This document shows, in pieces, positions 8,657 to 17,694 of a stretch of 64,000 nt of DNA. The stretch comes from Planctomycetota bacterium (GTDB lineage: Bacteria; Planctomycetota; UBA8742; UBA2392). The translations under genes and the position numbers were made by a program. The stretch is taken from NCBI GenBank assembly GCA_019636215.1, contig JAHBXZ010000007.1:62001-126000 (forward strand), written 5' to 3'. The notes under the pieces are model-generated. The model searched no databases. It was given only the letters and a program-made list of their open reading frames with translations, and was not told the DNA's origin. Positions within the stretch are counted from its first letter, which is position 1. Every line of letters begins with the position of its first letter.

Positions 8657-10592
8657 TATCAGCGCCGGGTGGCAGGCCGGCCGTGGGCATGGTGATGCCC
8701 GCTGCGGCCAGAATCTCGCGCGTACGGGCCAGGGTTGCGGCGTCGTGAACCTGCATGTCGGGCCAGTCACGGGCAAAGCCGTCCCTGGCATCTTTTCGCG
8801 TGGCATCGACGGCGATGTGCCCCGGCACGCGCTGCAATGTCCAGCGGCCATCCACTTGAACCGGAGTTTCGTTGAACAGCAGGTCGCGTTCGGGGTCGAT
8901 GTTGGCAAGCGCCGCCCAGGCCAGGGCCTCAAGGTCGCCTTTTCGAACCAGCCCGGGCTGAAGGATGATCACCAGCGGCAGCGGCGACTGCCCGGCGCGC
9001 CGGAAAACCTCGTTGGCAAGCTCGCGCGGCTGGTGGCCGCGGGTCTTGGAAAGCTCAATCACCTGCACTCCCGGCGCGGCCTGCCAATGCTGCGCGATCT
9101 CCAGCCCGGCAAGGTCCGGCATTGCCGCGCCAGGCCGCGACGCAGAAACCGGCGGATCGCCTGCCAGGCCGGTGATGCCGGTGCCCTGTGTGCCCGTGCC
9201 CGGGTCGCCGGCCATCGGGCGGGTAGCATCAATGCTGACCTTGCTGCCGAAGTGCAGCGCGCGCGTGGCGTGATCCAGCGTTTCGGTGGGCCCCAGCACG
9301 AACTCGAAGCTGTGCCGCGCGTCCAGAGAATCCAGCACATAGCGCGCGACGGCGGCTTCGTCATGGATGTCCGGCCCGTGCTGGTCGATCACCGCAATCA
9401 CCTTGGTGAACGCAGCCTGGCCCAGCCCCCACACGGCATGGGCAACCTTGCGCGCCTGGCCGGGGTAGCTTTTGTGGATCTTGACCAGCATCAGGTTGTG
9501 GGCCACGCCGGCAAAGGGCAGGCGATAGTCCATGACCTCGGGAATCGTCTGCTGCAACAGCGGCAGAAACAGGCGCTCAATGGCGCGGGCGATCCAGGCG
9601 TCCTCCTGCGGCGGTGGGCCGACCACGGTGGCGAAGTAGGTGGGGTGCTTGCGGCGCGTCACGGCGCTGACGTGAAACACCGGGTAGTCATCGGCCAGGC
9701 TGTAAAAGCCGGTGTGGTCGCCAAACGGGCCTTCGCGGCGGCGCTCGTTGATATGAATCCAGCCCTCGATCACGTAGTCGCAGCTCGCGGGCACCTGCAG
9801 CGGCACTGTCTGGCATGGCACCATCTTCACCGGCCTGCCCTGCAGAAACCCGGCCAGGATCATTTCGTCCAGCCCCGGCGGCAGCGGCAGGATCGCCGCG
9901 AACGTCAGCGCCGGCGCGCCGCCGATGCACACTGCCGCCGGCAGCTTGTCCTGCCCCATGGCCAGCGCCTGGCGCATGTGCTCTGCGGCCGTGTGGTGCG
10001 TGTGCACGTGAAAGCCTGTGGTGTTGCGGTCGAACTGTTGAATGCGGTACATGCCGCAGTTGCGCTTGCCGTCCTTGGGTGACTGCGTGAACACAAGCGG
10101 GAACGTGACAAACCGGCCGCCGTCGCCGGGCCAGGTCTTGAGGATCGGGATCTCGTCAAGGTTCACCGCATCGCCAGTCTGCACGACCTGCTGGCAAGGC
10201 CCGCTGCCTGCATACTTCGGGAAGAACCCCGAGATTTCCTTCAACGTGGGCAGCACGGAAAGCTTCTCAAGCAGGGTCCGTCGGGGGGTCTGCAGCGTCT
10301 CCAGCAGCAGCGCCAGGCGCGCGCGCAACCCGTCAAAGTCCTTCACACCGCAGACCATGGAGAGGCGCTTCTCGCTGCCCAGCGCGTTGATCAAAACCGG
10401 CGCGGCAAAGGGTCTGCCGTCGGCGCTCACGGGTTGGTGAAACAGCAGGGCAGGGCCGCCGCCGGGCAGTTTGCTGACGCGGTCGGCGCAGCAGGCAATG
10501 ACCTGGTCCACCGGCACGGCCTGGCGAACATCAACCAGTTCGCGCGCGTCGCGCAGGGCATTGATGAAAGATGTCAGGTCTTCAAACGACAT
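8652..10592 (-). CDS. UbiD-family decarboxylase
   Basis: The family consists of prenylated-FMN-dependent decarboxylases acting on aromatic or alpha,beta-unsaturated acids; relatives serve ubiquinone and menaquinone-pathway steps. The 646-residue protein starts MSFEDLTSFINALRDARELV, followed by family hallmarks GPALLFHQP, HRT-like FHVHTHHTAAEHMRQ, IEGWIHINERRREGPFGDHTGFYSLADDYPVFHV and a C-terminal hexamerisation-type domain. GPFGDHTGF with the acidic residues around it is the active-site region. It is longer than E. coli UbiD (about 500); the last 130 residues carry an extra segment. It lies in a minus-strand group after the TPR protein (31-bp gap). The substrate is unknown; no UbiX-type flavin prenyltransferase is in the window. 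Confidence 0.9.
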   Translation of the reverse strand: MSFEDLTSFINALRDARELVDVRQAVPVDQVIACCADRVSKLPGGGPALLFHQPVSADGRPFAAPVLINALGSEKRLSMVCGVKDFDGLRARLALLLETLQTPRRTLLEKLSVLPTLKEISGFFPKYAGSGPCQQVVQTGDAVNLDEIPILKTWPGDGGRFVTFPLVFTQSPKDGKRNCGMYRIQQFDRNTTGFHVHTHHTAAEHMRQALAMGQDKLPAAVCIGGAPALTFAAILPLPPGLDEMILAGFLQGRPVKMVPCQTVPLQVPASCDYVIEGWIHINERRREGPFGDHTGFYSLADDYPVFHVSAVTRRKHPTYFATVVGPPPQEDAWIARAIERLFLPLLQQTIPEVMDYRLPFAGVAHNLMLVKIHKSYPGQARKVAHAVWGLGQAAFTKVIAVIDQHGPDIHDEAAVARYVLDSLDARHSFEFVLGPTETLDHATRALHFGSKVSIDATRPMAGDPGTGTQGTGITGLAGDPPVSASRPGAAMPDLAGLEIAQHWQAAPGVQVIELSKTRGHQPRELANEVFRRAGQSPLPLVIILQPGLVRKGDLEALAWAALANIDPERDLLFNETPVQVDGRWTLQRVPGHIAVDATRKDARDGFARDWPDMQVHDAATLARTREILAAAGITMPTAGLPPGADT

Positions 10593-10623
10593 CGAGCCCG
10601 CGCAAAGGGGAAAGGCTTTACAC

Positions 10624-13533
10624 CTACTTCGCCTTCAACATGACCTGCAGGCGAGACTTGACGACGTCATCGCGTTCTCTGGTCAATTCCTGCTTGGCGA
10701 TTTCAAAACCCACCATCAGCACGGCGCGCCTGGCGCCGGCAAGCTGCGTGACGGCGCGCAGCCCCCGCGTGTAGGTCAGTTCCGTCTGTTCGCCCTCTTC
10801 ATCCTCGCCCAGTTCGCGGCCTGCCGCGGCGCGGCGCAGAATCTCAATGTTGTCGCCCAGCGCCTGCGACACGCACGAGGCCTCGAACGCGTCATCGGTG
10901 CCGAAGTGCGCCGGGCCCTTGGTCAGCGTGTTGCGCCAGACCCAAGGCGGAGCCACCGGCGCGTCACCCATGCCGCAGGTGAAGGCTTCGCACAGCGCCT
11001 GAAGGGCAGGGCTGACAATCTCTTCCAGCGGCACCGCGCCCGGCTCGTTCACCAGGCCGAACCACGGGCTGATGTGAAGTTCCATGCTGATGTGAGTCAG
11101 TGCCGCGAACTCGGCCGTGGGCGGGTTGGCAAACCCGACTTTCAATTTCCACAGGCCGCCATTTTCGGGGGTTTCCAGCACCTGGAAGTTCACGTCGAAC
11201 TCCAGTGACAGCCGGCGCCCGGCCTGGCCCCCGCCCTCGCCCTCCACGGCGAGCTCCACCGCGAAGGTGGCTTTGTCGCCGGCGCCGTAACCGGGCGAGA
11301 GCCGGCGTGCGGTTTCTGACCGTTGCGGTGCCAGCCCCAGCTTCTGCAGATCAGCATCGCGCGGGCGCAGCAGCGGCGAGTTGGGCAGGTCGGCAAACAG
11401 GCGACGCATGGCGGCGCTGGCGTCGGCATGCTGGCCGATCTGGGTCAGTGCCAGTGCCGCCAGCAGCAGGTCGGCACCATCGGCCCGAAACGCCGCATAG
11501 GCACTTTCAAACTCGCCCACGCCTTTGGCAAAAGCGCGCGCCCCCACAAACAGGCGGCCGCGTTCGCGGTGGGCAGCAGCCTTGGTGAACTCATCGCGGT
11601 TGTGGCGCAGCGCGGTTTCCAGCAGGCGTTCTGCGCGCACCGGGTTCGGCCCGCGCTCGAGGATGGCAAGATCAATCAACACTTCCGGGAAGGTGCCGTC
11701 CAGCACCATGGCCTCTTCCAGCTTCTTGCGGCGATTGGGCTCGGATTCGCTGGGGCGCTGGGTCTGCTGCCACAGCACAAAGGCCTTGCGGCGGTTTTCG
11801 GGTGCCTGGGCAAGATCCTTGGCCAGGTTCAGCATGCGGCGGGACTCCAGCCGGGCGGGCTGCAGCGCCAGCATCTTTTCAAAGTGCGCCGCAGCGTCGG
11901 TGTAGCGCTGCACACGCAGGGCCGATTGCGCGGCGGTGTCCACAAGGTCAGCGTTGTCGGGCGAAAGGTCCAGGGCCTTGCGGGCGGCTTCGTAGGAAAG
12001 CTCAAAGTCGCCCAGCACCTGGCAGACTTCCGCCAGTGCCATCAGCGCGGCCGCAAACCGAGGCGAACGCCGCACGATCGCCACCAGGGCGTTCTTCTTT
12101 TCGGTGAAATCGCCGGGCTGCTGCAGCGCGCGGTACTCTTCGTAATCGCTGGCGGTGTAGTTCCCCTTGGCGATGTCGCGGCCAGCAAAGGCATAGGCGC
12201 GCGACATGCGGTCCGCCGGCGAAAGCCGCGCGGTCTCTTCGTAGGCTGCGGCGGCGTCCTCGTACCGGCCCAGCAGCCACAGCGCCAGGCCACGCCGGCG
12301 GTGCCAGTCGGCAAAATCGGTTGCCAGCTCCTTGCACTTGTCCAGCGACAGCATGGCGGCGTCCAGCCAGCGACGGGCGTCCACCGGCTGGTCGCTGGAA
12401 CGCGCCAGCAGCAGCGAATGCACGGCCTGCAGGAAGTACAGCTCGGTGAACTCAGGCTGTTCCTTCAACATCAGGTTTACCGCCGCGATGCGGGCGTCAG
12501 CACTGAGTTCCTCAAGCTCCACGTACTGGCGCCAGCGCGCAAAGGGCCAGTTGTTGGCCTGGATGCGGGTGGCCACGCGGATGTCAAAATCGGTGTCACT
12601 GTTGCGGTAAATCGCGTTGCGCTTGCGCAGTGCGGTGACCAGCAATTCCAGGTTGCGCGTGGATTCGGCGATATCGCCCCAGGCGTTGGCCACCCGCAGG
12701 CTGCCGGGGTTTGCCAGCTCGGCGGCCACGGCTTCGCGCTGGGCATCCTGAAAACGGCTGAGCCGCACCAGCAACTCGACAACGTAGATTCTGGATGACG
12801 CACCGTAGTCGGCAGATTCCGTGCAGGCGCGAAACAGCGGCTCGGCAAGGCGGTAAAGTTCCTCGGCGGCTTTGCCGAACGCCGCCAGCGACGCATCCCC
12901 CAGGCTCCAGCCCTGGAATGTGCGTGCGCGGAAGTACAGGTCACAGGCACCCACATACAGGGCCTCGGCGCTGTTGGGTGTCTTGCGCAGGCAGCGCGCG
13001 AGATACGCCAGCGAAAGCTTGGGGCGGCCTTTGGCCGAGGCCGGAAGTTCGCCCTCGGGCCTGGCCAGGTAGGCGCCAAGTTCGCGGTAGACCTTCATTT
13101 CAGCGTCCAGGCGTTCGATGGCGCCCTTGAGCTGTTCGGGCCGGTTGCTGTTGGGCGGCGGCGGTGGTTCTGCGGAAAGGTAAAGGAAGTTGCCCAGTTC
13201 AAAGCAGGCTTCGTAGTCCTCCGGGAAGAGTTCCAGCAGCGACGCCACATAGGGCGTGGTTTCTTCCAGGCGGGCTTCGCTCTTGGTGTACAGCCGCACG
13301 TACTCGATCAGCATCTCGCGCGAGTTGGGGTCCAGTTTGCGGGCCAGGTCAAGCTGCGCGCGGGCGAGCAACGGGTAGCCGAAGTCGCGCAGGCGCCGCG
13401 CGCGGTGCACGCGATCAAGCACCTCGCGTTTGTTCTTGTCGGTTTCCTGTGCTACGACGGTGTCGGCCAGCCAGGCCGGGGCAGTCACAGCAAACAGGGC
13501 CAGCGCGACCATCAGGCGAAACAGGTTGGACAC
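10624..13533 (-). CDS. Secreted tetratricopeptide-repeat protein
   Basis: Unknown role, 969 residues. I chose the GTG at 13533 because GGAG (13540-13543) sits 6 nt upstream and the resulting N-terminus is a clean signal peptide (VSNLFRLMVALALFAVTAPAWL, cleaved near ADTVVAQE). The body is a long array of TPR-like helical pairs, for example RDFGYPLLARAQLDLARKLDP, AAYEETARLSPADR and AAHFEKMLALQPA. The C-terminal 250 residues after LSPGYGAGDKATF lack TPRs and look beta-rich, with a possible LolA/YceI-like barrel; this is only an impression. It sits between the zinc-ribbon protein and the UbiD-family gene on the same strand. Confidence 0.85.
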   Translation of the reverse strand: MSNLFRLMVALALFAVTAPAWLADTVVAQETDKNKREVLDRVHRARRLRDFGYPLLARAQLDLARKLDPNSREMLIEYVRLYTKSEARLEETTPYVASLLELFPEDYEACFELGNFLYLSAEPPPPPNSNRPEQLKGAIERLDAEMKVYRELGAYLARPEGELPASAKGRPKLSLAYLARCLRKTPNSAEALYVGACDLYFRARTFQGWSLGDASLAAFGKAAEELYRLAEPLFRACTESADYGASSRIYVVELLVRLSRFQDAQREAVAAELANPGSLRVANAWGDIAESTRNLELLVTALRKRNAIYRNSDTDFDIRVATRIQANNWPFARWRQYVELEELSADARIAAVNLMLKEQPEFTELYFLQAVHSLLLARSSDQPVDARRWLDAAMLSLDKCKELATDFADWHRRRGLALWLLGRYEDAAAAYEETARLSPADRMSRAYAFAGRDIAKGNYTASDYEEYRALQQPGDFTEKKNALVAIVRRSPRFAAALMALAEVCQVLGDFELSYEAARKALDLSPDNADLVDTAAQSALRVQRYTDAAAHFEKMLALQPARLESRRMLNLAKDLAQAPENRRKAFVLWQQTQRPSESEPNRRKKLEEAMVLDGTFPEVLIDLAILERGPNPVRAERLLETALRHNRDEFTKAAAHRERGRLFVGARAFAKGVGEFESAYAAFRADGADLLLAALALTQIGQHADASAAMRRLFADLPNSPLLRPRDADLQKLGLAPQRSETARRLSPGYGAGDKATFAVELAVEGEGGGQAGRRLSLEFDVNFQVLETPENGGLWKLKVGFANPPTAEFAALTHISMELHISPWFGLVNEPGAVPLEEIVSPALQALCEAFTCGMGDAPVAPPWVWRNTLTKGPAHFGTDDAFEASCVSQALGDNIEILRRAAAGRELGEDEEGEQTELTYTRGLRAVTQLAGARRAVLMVGFEIAKQELTRERDDVVKSRLQVMLKAK

Positions 13534-13648
13534 AGCATGCTCCGAAACCAGCCGGGGGCCCCGCAGTGAAACAGTTGGTGCAACCACTGTGCCGTTGCAC
13601 GCAAGTGCTTGCGCGGCAGAGGCACGGCGCCCGTCGGGATGGGCCGGG

Positions 13649-14563
13649 TTACCCATCGGTGTCGCGGCCCTTGTGGGTGGCACCCACGCGGTCCGTGAAC
13701 TGTTTGAACGTCGATGGCGCGCCAAGGTCGCGTGCCGCGCGCAACGCAGAGTCAATCGCCCCGGCATAGGCCACGCCGCTGTAGGCGATGTACCACATCT
13801 CGGCATTGACCTTTATGCTGAAGCGCTGGTTGCCGCCAATGCTGCGGCGGATTTCATCGGCGGCGCGGTTCACTTCTTCGGCTGTCTTGTAATACAGCAG
13901 CATCACGAAGCCGCCGTCGTCCAGCTTGCCGCGGGTTTCCTTGCCGGTCAGGACAAAGCCCGCGGACTTGAACGGGGAACCCGGGCGGGGCGACTCACTC
14001 CAGCCGGGCGAGGTGCCCCCTGCCTGAACAATGATGTCCAGGGCATCGGCAAAGCTGGTGGTCTCCTGCACGGTAACGCCGTTGGTGGACTTCAGCATTT
14101 TGCGCACGCGGTTGATGCTTTCGTCCACGGCGCGCTCAAACTCTTTGGGGTCCTGGACTACTTCTTTCTTTTCTTTGGCCTCGCGGGAGGCGTCACCCTT
14201 AAGCGCCCCAATGATGATCCACAACAGCACGACCGACCCGATGCCGATGGCAATCAGGGTCACAACTGTGGCGATTGTCTTGGGGTTGCGCTTACCGCCG
14301 TAGGCCACACCCGCGGATACCATTACGGCGTCTTCGTCGCGCTTGCCAATCGGGTTGGGGGCAACCGGGCCGCCCCCGGCCTTTGGGTGCGCCACTTTGA
14401 CGACACTCTGGCGGGCGCCCACAAGGTTGCCGTCAGGCCCGGCAATTTTGCCAAACGTGCGGCAACGCGGGCAGGTGGGCTGTTTGGAAACGACATCCCA
14501 GGCGCTCTGGAACTGGTGTCCGCAGGCCTGGCAGGTGAAGACCATGGTCTGGGTTGGCTGCAT
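13649..14563 (-). CDS. Zinc-ribbon protein with one transmembrane segment
   Basis: Unknown function, 304 residues. The N-terminus holds a zinc ribbon of four cysteines (CQACGHQF ... CPRC, residues about 11-34). A Gly/Pro linker and one strong membrane span follow (about residues 94-118, TIATVVTLIAIGIGSVVLLWIIIGAL). The extracytoplasmic C-terminal domain of about 180 residues contains RKMLKSTNGVTVQETTSFADAL. A second Met six codons in (MVFTCQACG) is an equally likely start. Such short zinc ribbons at the head of membrane proteins recur in planctomycete-type genomes. It is upstream of the TPR gene in the same direction (115-bp gap). Confidence 0.78.
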   Translation of the reverse strand: MQPTQTMVFTCQACGHQFQSAWDVVSKQPTCPRCRTFGKIAGPDGNLVGARQSVVKVAHPKAGGGPVAPNPIGKRDEDAVMVSAGVAYGGKRNPKTIATVVTLIAIGIGSVVLLWIIIGALKGDASREAKEKKEVVQDPKEFERAVDESINRVRKMLKSTNGVTVQETTSFADALDIIVQAGGTSPGWSESPRPGSPFKSAGFVLTGKETRGKLDDGGFVMLLYYKTAEEVNRAADEIRRSIGGNQRFSIKVNAEMWYIAYSGVAYAGAIDSALRAARDLGAPSTFKQFTDRVGATHKGRDTDG

Positions 14564-14732
14564 ACGGGGTGCGGTGTCCTGTGGTTTGCTTGTTATTCGA
14601 ACGGGCTATTGTACGCTTGGATTGAAGGTTTGGCGCAACCATTTGCGCCGAACAGGGTTTTACAGGCTATCATCGCAAGGCAGAAGCGCGAATTCACAAG
14701 TAGTGCTGACGGGTGGGTGAGGAGAAGGTGAC

Positions 14733-14972
14733 ATGCTTGGACTTTTCAATTTGGGCCAGTGGGAACTGATAGCAATCATTGTGGTCGGTGTGCTGCTGTT
14801 CGGTTCGCGGCTGCCCAGCATTGCCCGCAGCCTTGGCAAGAGCGTCACGGAGTTCAAGAAAGGCGTCAAGGATATCAACGAAGAAGTGGCCACGGCCGAG
14901 CCCAAGAAACTGGACGAGAAGCGCGAAGTCAGCGCCGAGAAGGTCGAAACCAAGGAAGCGCAGAACGCATAG
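14733..14972 (+). CDS. tatA: Sec-independent translocase subunit TatA/TatE
   Basis: TatA oligomerises in the inner membrane to let folded twin-arginine substrates across. The 79-residue protein has the usual plan: an N-terminal membrane helix (LGQWELIAIIVVGVLLFG), the hinge FGSRLPSIARSLGKS and an amphipathic helix ending EFKKGVKDI. A charged tail of Glu/Lys follows. A strong ribosome site, GGAGAAGG (14721-14728), precedes the ATG. It is a single-gene unit with its own terminator; tatC is not in the window. Confidence 0.93.
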   Translation: MLGLFNLGQWELIAIIVVGVLLFGSRLPSIARSLGKSVTEFKKGVKDINEEVATAEPKKLDEKREVSAEKVETKEAQNA

Positions 14973-15004
14973 CGCAGTTCAGGTTGATGGGTCAAGGGAA
15001 AGAA

Positions 15005-15036
15005 AAAGAACCGCCGTTGGCGGTTCTTGTCTTTCT
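15005..15036 (+). terminator. Terminator after tatA
   Basis: The stem AAGAACCGCC/GGCGGTTCTT with a short GTT-type loop is followed by GTCTTTCT. Confidence 0.65.
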
Positions 15037-15089
15037 CGAAACACTGCATCTCTTGCGACCTTCCAACCTGGCCTGCGCTTGCAGAAAAC

Positions 15090-15176
15090 TGGTGCTGGGG
15101 GGGGGACTCGAACCCCCAAGTCCTTGCGGACACTGGTACCTGAAACCAGCGCGTCTGCCAATTCCGCCACCCCAGC
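15090..15176 (-). tRNA. tRNA-Leu, anticodon CAG
   Basis: Read on the minus strand, the sequence starts GCTGGGGTGGCGGAATTGGC and ends in CCCCAGC, discriminator A and an encoded CCA. The 7-bp acceptor stem GCTGGGG/CCCCAGC is perfect. The anticodon arm CTGGT-TTCAGGT-ACCAG places CAG at the anticodon, reading CUG. A variable arm (GTCCGCAAGGAC) marks a class II tRNA, and the T arm has GGTTCGAGTCC. A string of C in the T-stem/acceptor junction is unusual-looking but pairs. Confidence 0.95.
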
Positions 15177-15241
15177 GACGCGAGGGCGGGATGGTACATC
15201 TGCCGCCCGCATCGTCAACGAGGGGAGGTTGCAGGTGACTG

Positions 15242-16477
15242 TCATGGCTTGAACTTGGCGGCGTCTTTTTCTGTCGATTCAAGCAGGGCCTTGTCAAAGG
15301 CCTTTGCGTCAGTCGCGACCACTTCCGCAAACGCCCTCCACTGGGCCTCGGCGCCTTGCAGCTTGCCCGACAGCAGGTCGGTTTCCCACTTCTTGAAGGC
15401 CTCGGCGTACTTGCCGGTGCGACAGAAGTAAACGAACGCCCAGGACTGCTGGTAGAACTCCGGGTCGATCTTGAACTGGTCGCCCTGCATCAGGGTTGGC
15501 TCGGCGCCACGCAGCTTCTTGCGCTTGCAGATGCGTTGCAGAAAGTACAGGTGCTCGTTGATGTCGCTGTTCAACCGGCCCATCTGCAGCGTTTTGCCGT
15601 CCCAGTCATGAATGCTGTAAAACTCAGCCGTGCCTTCGCGGTACCAGGCCGGCTGGTGCCTGAACGTCTTTGCCACCAGCAAATCGAACTGATGCCTGGC
15701 CTCGTGCAACACGATGCGTCGGGTGCGGTACCAGTCCTTGAAGAAGCTGCCCCAGCAGACGCGCCCGTCGAAGAACCCGTGGCTGTTAACCATTGCCTGG
15801 TCAAAGGTCTCAATGTCGGCCTGGATCATCGCGACATAGGCTTCGTGCGTCCGCAGCAGCTCCATCAGCAGCGCTGGCGCGTCGGCCTCGCGGTTCAGGT
15901 CGGCTTCCTGCCGCCATTGGCGCACGGCCAGCTCCGCGACCCGTGCAAGCTCCAGCGTGTCTTTCTCTTTCAGCCCGCTTCGAATGCGCCAATGCAGGGT
16001 CAGCACTTCATGGGTTGCCCCGGTCTTGTGCGCCAGCAGTGACTCGCCAGCCTCCAGCTTTGTCAGCTCGGCGGGGGCAAGCCAGTGTTCGTGAAGCTGT
16101 TGCGCGCCTTCCGGCTTGTCCGTCAGCCAGCCCGTCAGTCCGCGCACACGGCCCTTGGCAGTGTTCATTGCCTCCACGGACTCAAACCACTGATCGCCAT
16201 CGCGCACGTGGCCCAGGGCCTTTCGTGCTGGCTCATCGCCGGGTGCCAGCCGGACGATCTCACGGTAGAGTGAAAGTTCACTTTGGCGTAACTTCTTTCC
16301 TGCACACCACTTGGCAAGTTCGTGGCGGCCCTTTACGTCGTCAGCAGCCAACGCCGCGCGGCGGGTGTCGGCCTCGCGCCGCAAGGCGACCACGTCTTGG
16401 GCGGCAAGGCTCCCGGCCAGCAGCACCAGCAAGCACAGGGCTGCGATAGTGGAGATCGGCTTGCGTAACGTAGGCAT
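15242..16477 (-). CDS. Secreted HExxH-type metallopeptidase (DUF1570-like)
   Basis: Predicted exported zinc peptidase of unknown substrate, 411 residues. A signal peptide (TIAALCLLVLLAGSLAA) ends at about residue 26. The zinc site is HEARH (in VLHEARHQFD), followed about 20 residues later by PAWYREGTAEFYS, whose Glu fits the third ligand of a gluzincin. A helical region (about residues 45-210) lies before the peptidase domain. The order HExxH then P.W..EG.AE.. is typical of the peptidase-MA-like/DUF1570 group common in planctomycetes. It is a single gene between the tRNA and oleA with no clear partner. Confidence 0.82.
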   Translation of the reverse strand: MPTLRKPISTIAALCLLVLLAGSLAAQDVVALRREADTRRAALAADDVKGRHELAKWCAGKKLRQSELSLYREIVRLAPGDEPARKALGHVRDGDQWFESVEAMNTAKGRVRGLTGWLTDKPEGAQQLHEHWLAPAELTKLEAGESLLAHKTGATHEVLTLHWRIRSGLKEKDTLELARVAELAVRQWRQEADLNREADAPALLMELLRTHEAYVAMIQADIETFDQAMVNSHGFFDGRVCWGSFFKDWYRTRRIVLHEARHQFDLLVAKTFRHQPAWYREGTAEFYSIHDWDGKTLQMGRLNSDINEHLYFLQRICKRKKLRGAEPTLMQGDQFKIDPEFYQQSWAFVYFCRTGKYAEAFKKWETDLLSGKLQGAEAQWRAFAEVVATDAKAFDKALLESTEKDAAKFKP

Positions 16478-16588
16478 CGGAAGCCAAGTTTAGCGCTTGG
16501 GCGAAGGCCCAGCATGTGATTCCGCAACGCAGCATTCCCAATCCGCGATTGAGTAAATGGCTTCACTGGTTTCGTCACAATCAAGGGT

Positions 16589-16604
16589 TTCAGGATTTCC
16601 TGAA
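16589..16604. promoter_or_regulatory. Palindrome upstream of oleA, possible operator
   Basis: TTCAGGA and TCCTGAA form a perfect 7+7 inverted repeat around TT, about 56 bp before the oleA start and in the gap shared with the divergent metallopeptidase gene. Its position suits a repressor site, but no binding protein is known. The GbsR/MarR-type regulator within the cluster is one candidate. Confidence 0.35.
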
Positions 16605-16659
16605 AAATCCGAAGGTTTCGATTGAGTCGGGAGCCTGCCAAGGGCATCTTTGCCGCCCC

Positions 16660-17694
16660 ATGTTGTATCGAAACGTCTGTATTGAAAGCGTCGCGCACGT
16701 TTTGCCAGACCGTGTTGTGACCAGCCTGGAACTCGAGCAGCGGCTTGCGCCCTGTTACGAGCGGCTGGGCTTTCACGCAGGCCGCATTGAGCTTATGTCT
16801 GGCATCCGCGAGCGCAGGCACTTTGCGCCCGGCACGCGGCCGTCGGCCATTGCCACCCAGGCCGCAGAACTGGCGCTGGCCGGCATTGATCGCTCGCGGT
16901 TGGGGGTGTTGATCTTTGCCAGTGTCTGCCGCGACTTCATGGAGCCCGCAACGGCCACAGTTGTCCACAAGGCGCTGGGCCTGCCCGCAACCTGCCAGCC
17001 CTTTGATTTGAGCAACGCCTGCCTTGGGTTCGCCAACGCGATGCTGGTTGCAGCGAACATGCTTGAGCTCGGGCAAATCGAAAGCGCACTGGTGGTAGCA
17101 GGCGAGGACGGCGGGCCGCTGGTTGAGGCCACAATCAAGCGCCTGAACGAAGATGCGTCGATTACGCGCAAAAACAGCAAGCTGAGCTTTGCCAGTTTAA
17201 CCATCGGCAGCGGGGGCGCGGCGATGGTGTTGACGCGCGCGGAGAACTCGCGCGCCAGTCACCGACTGTTGGGCGGCCAGATGCTGGCCGACACCAGCGC
17301 CAATCACCTGTGCCAGGGTGGAGTCAGCACTGCCAGTGACGTTGGCCCGCTGATGGAAACCGACAGCGAGACGCTGATGCAGGAAGGCGTGAAGCTTGCA
17401 CAGCGCGTGTGGTCGGAAACCCGCCGCGAGCTGGGCTGGGGCAACGGCGACTTTGACCGCCTGTTCACGCACCAGGTGGGGGTGATGCACCGCAGGCTGC
17501 TGTTTGAACGTCTGGAACTGGACGCCTCGCGCGACTTCCCGACGGTCGAAACGCTGGGAAACATCGGCAGTGTCAGCCTGCCGCTGGGGCTCAGCATGGG
17601 CCTTGCGCAGGGCGTGGTGAAGCCCGGCCAGAAGCTTGCGCTGCTGGGCATTGGCAGCGGGCTGGTGTGCCTGAACCTGGGGGTGCAGTGGTGA
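16660..17694 (+). CDS. oleA: OleA, thiolase-fold acyl-CoA condensing enzyme for head-to-head olefin synthesis
   Basis: OleA condenses two long acyl-CoA molecules to a 2-alkyl-3-keto acid. The 344-residue protein has the FabH-like thiolase fold. Its nucleophile Cys121 lies in DLSNACLGF and Glu95 in RDFMEPATATVVHKALG matches the conserved OleA glutamate. A C-terminal NIGSVSLPLGLSMG region supplies the expected Asn, with a His in LFTHQVG. The frame is open back to 16516, but the ATG at 16660 gives the normal family length and N-terminus (MLYRNVCIESVAHVLPDRVV). FabH alone would fit the fold, but oleB, oleC and oleD directly follow, which settles the call. Its stop overlaps the oleB start (GTGA). 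Confidence 0.92.
   Translation: MLYRNVCIESVAHVLPDRVVTSLELEQRLAPCYERLGFHAGRIELMSGIRERRHFAPGTRPSAIATQAAELALAGIDRSRLGVLIFASVCRDFMEPATATVVHKALGLPATCQPFDLSNACLGFANAMLVAANMLELGQIESALVVAGEDGGPLVEATIKRLNEDASITRKNSKLSFASLTIGSGGAAMVLTRAENSRASHRLLGGQMLADTSANHLCQGGVSTASDVGPLMETDSETLMQEGVKLAQRVWSETRRELGWGNGDFDRLFTHQVGVMHRRLLFERLELDASRDFPTVETLGNIGSVSLPLGLSMGLAQGVVKPGQKLALLGIGSGLVCLNLGVQW

Noticed and set aside
16660-17694. Housekeeping FabH
   Set aside because: Fold is shared, but the oleB, oleC and oleD neighbours and the OleA-type glutamate favour OleA.
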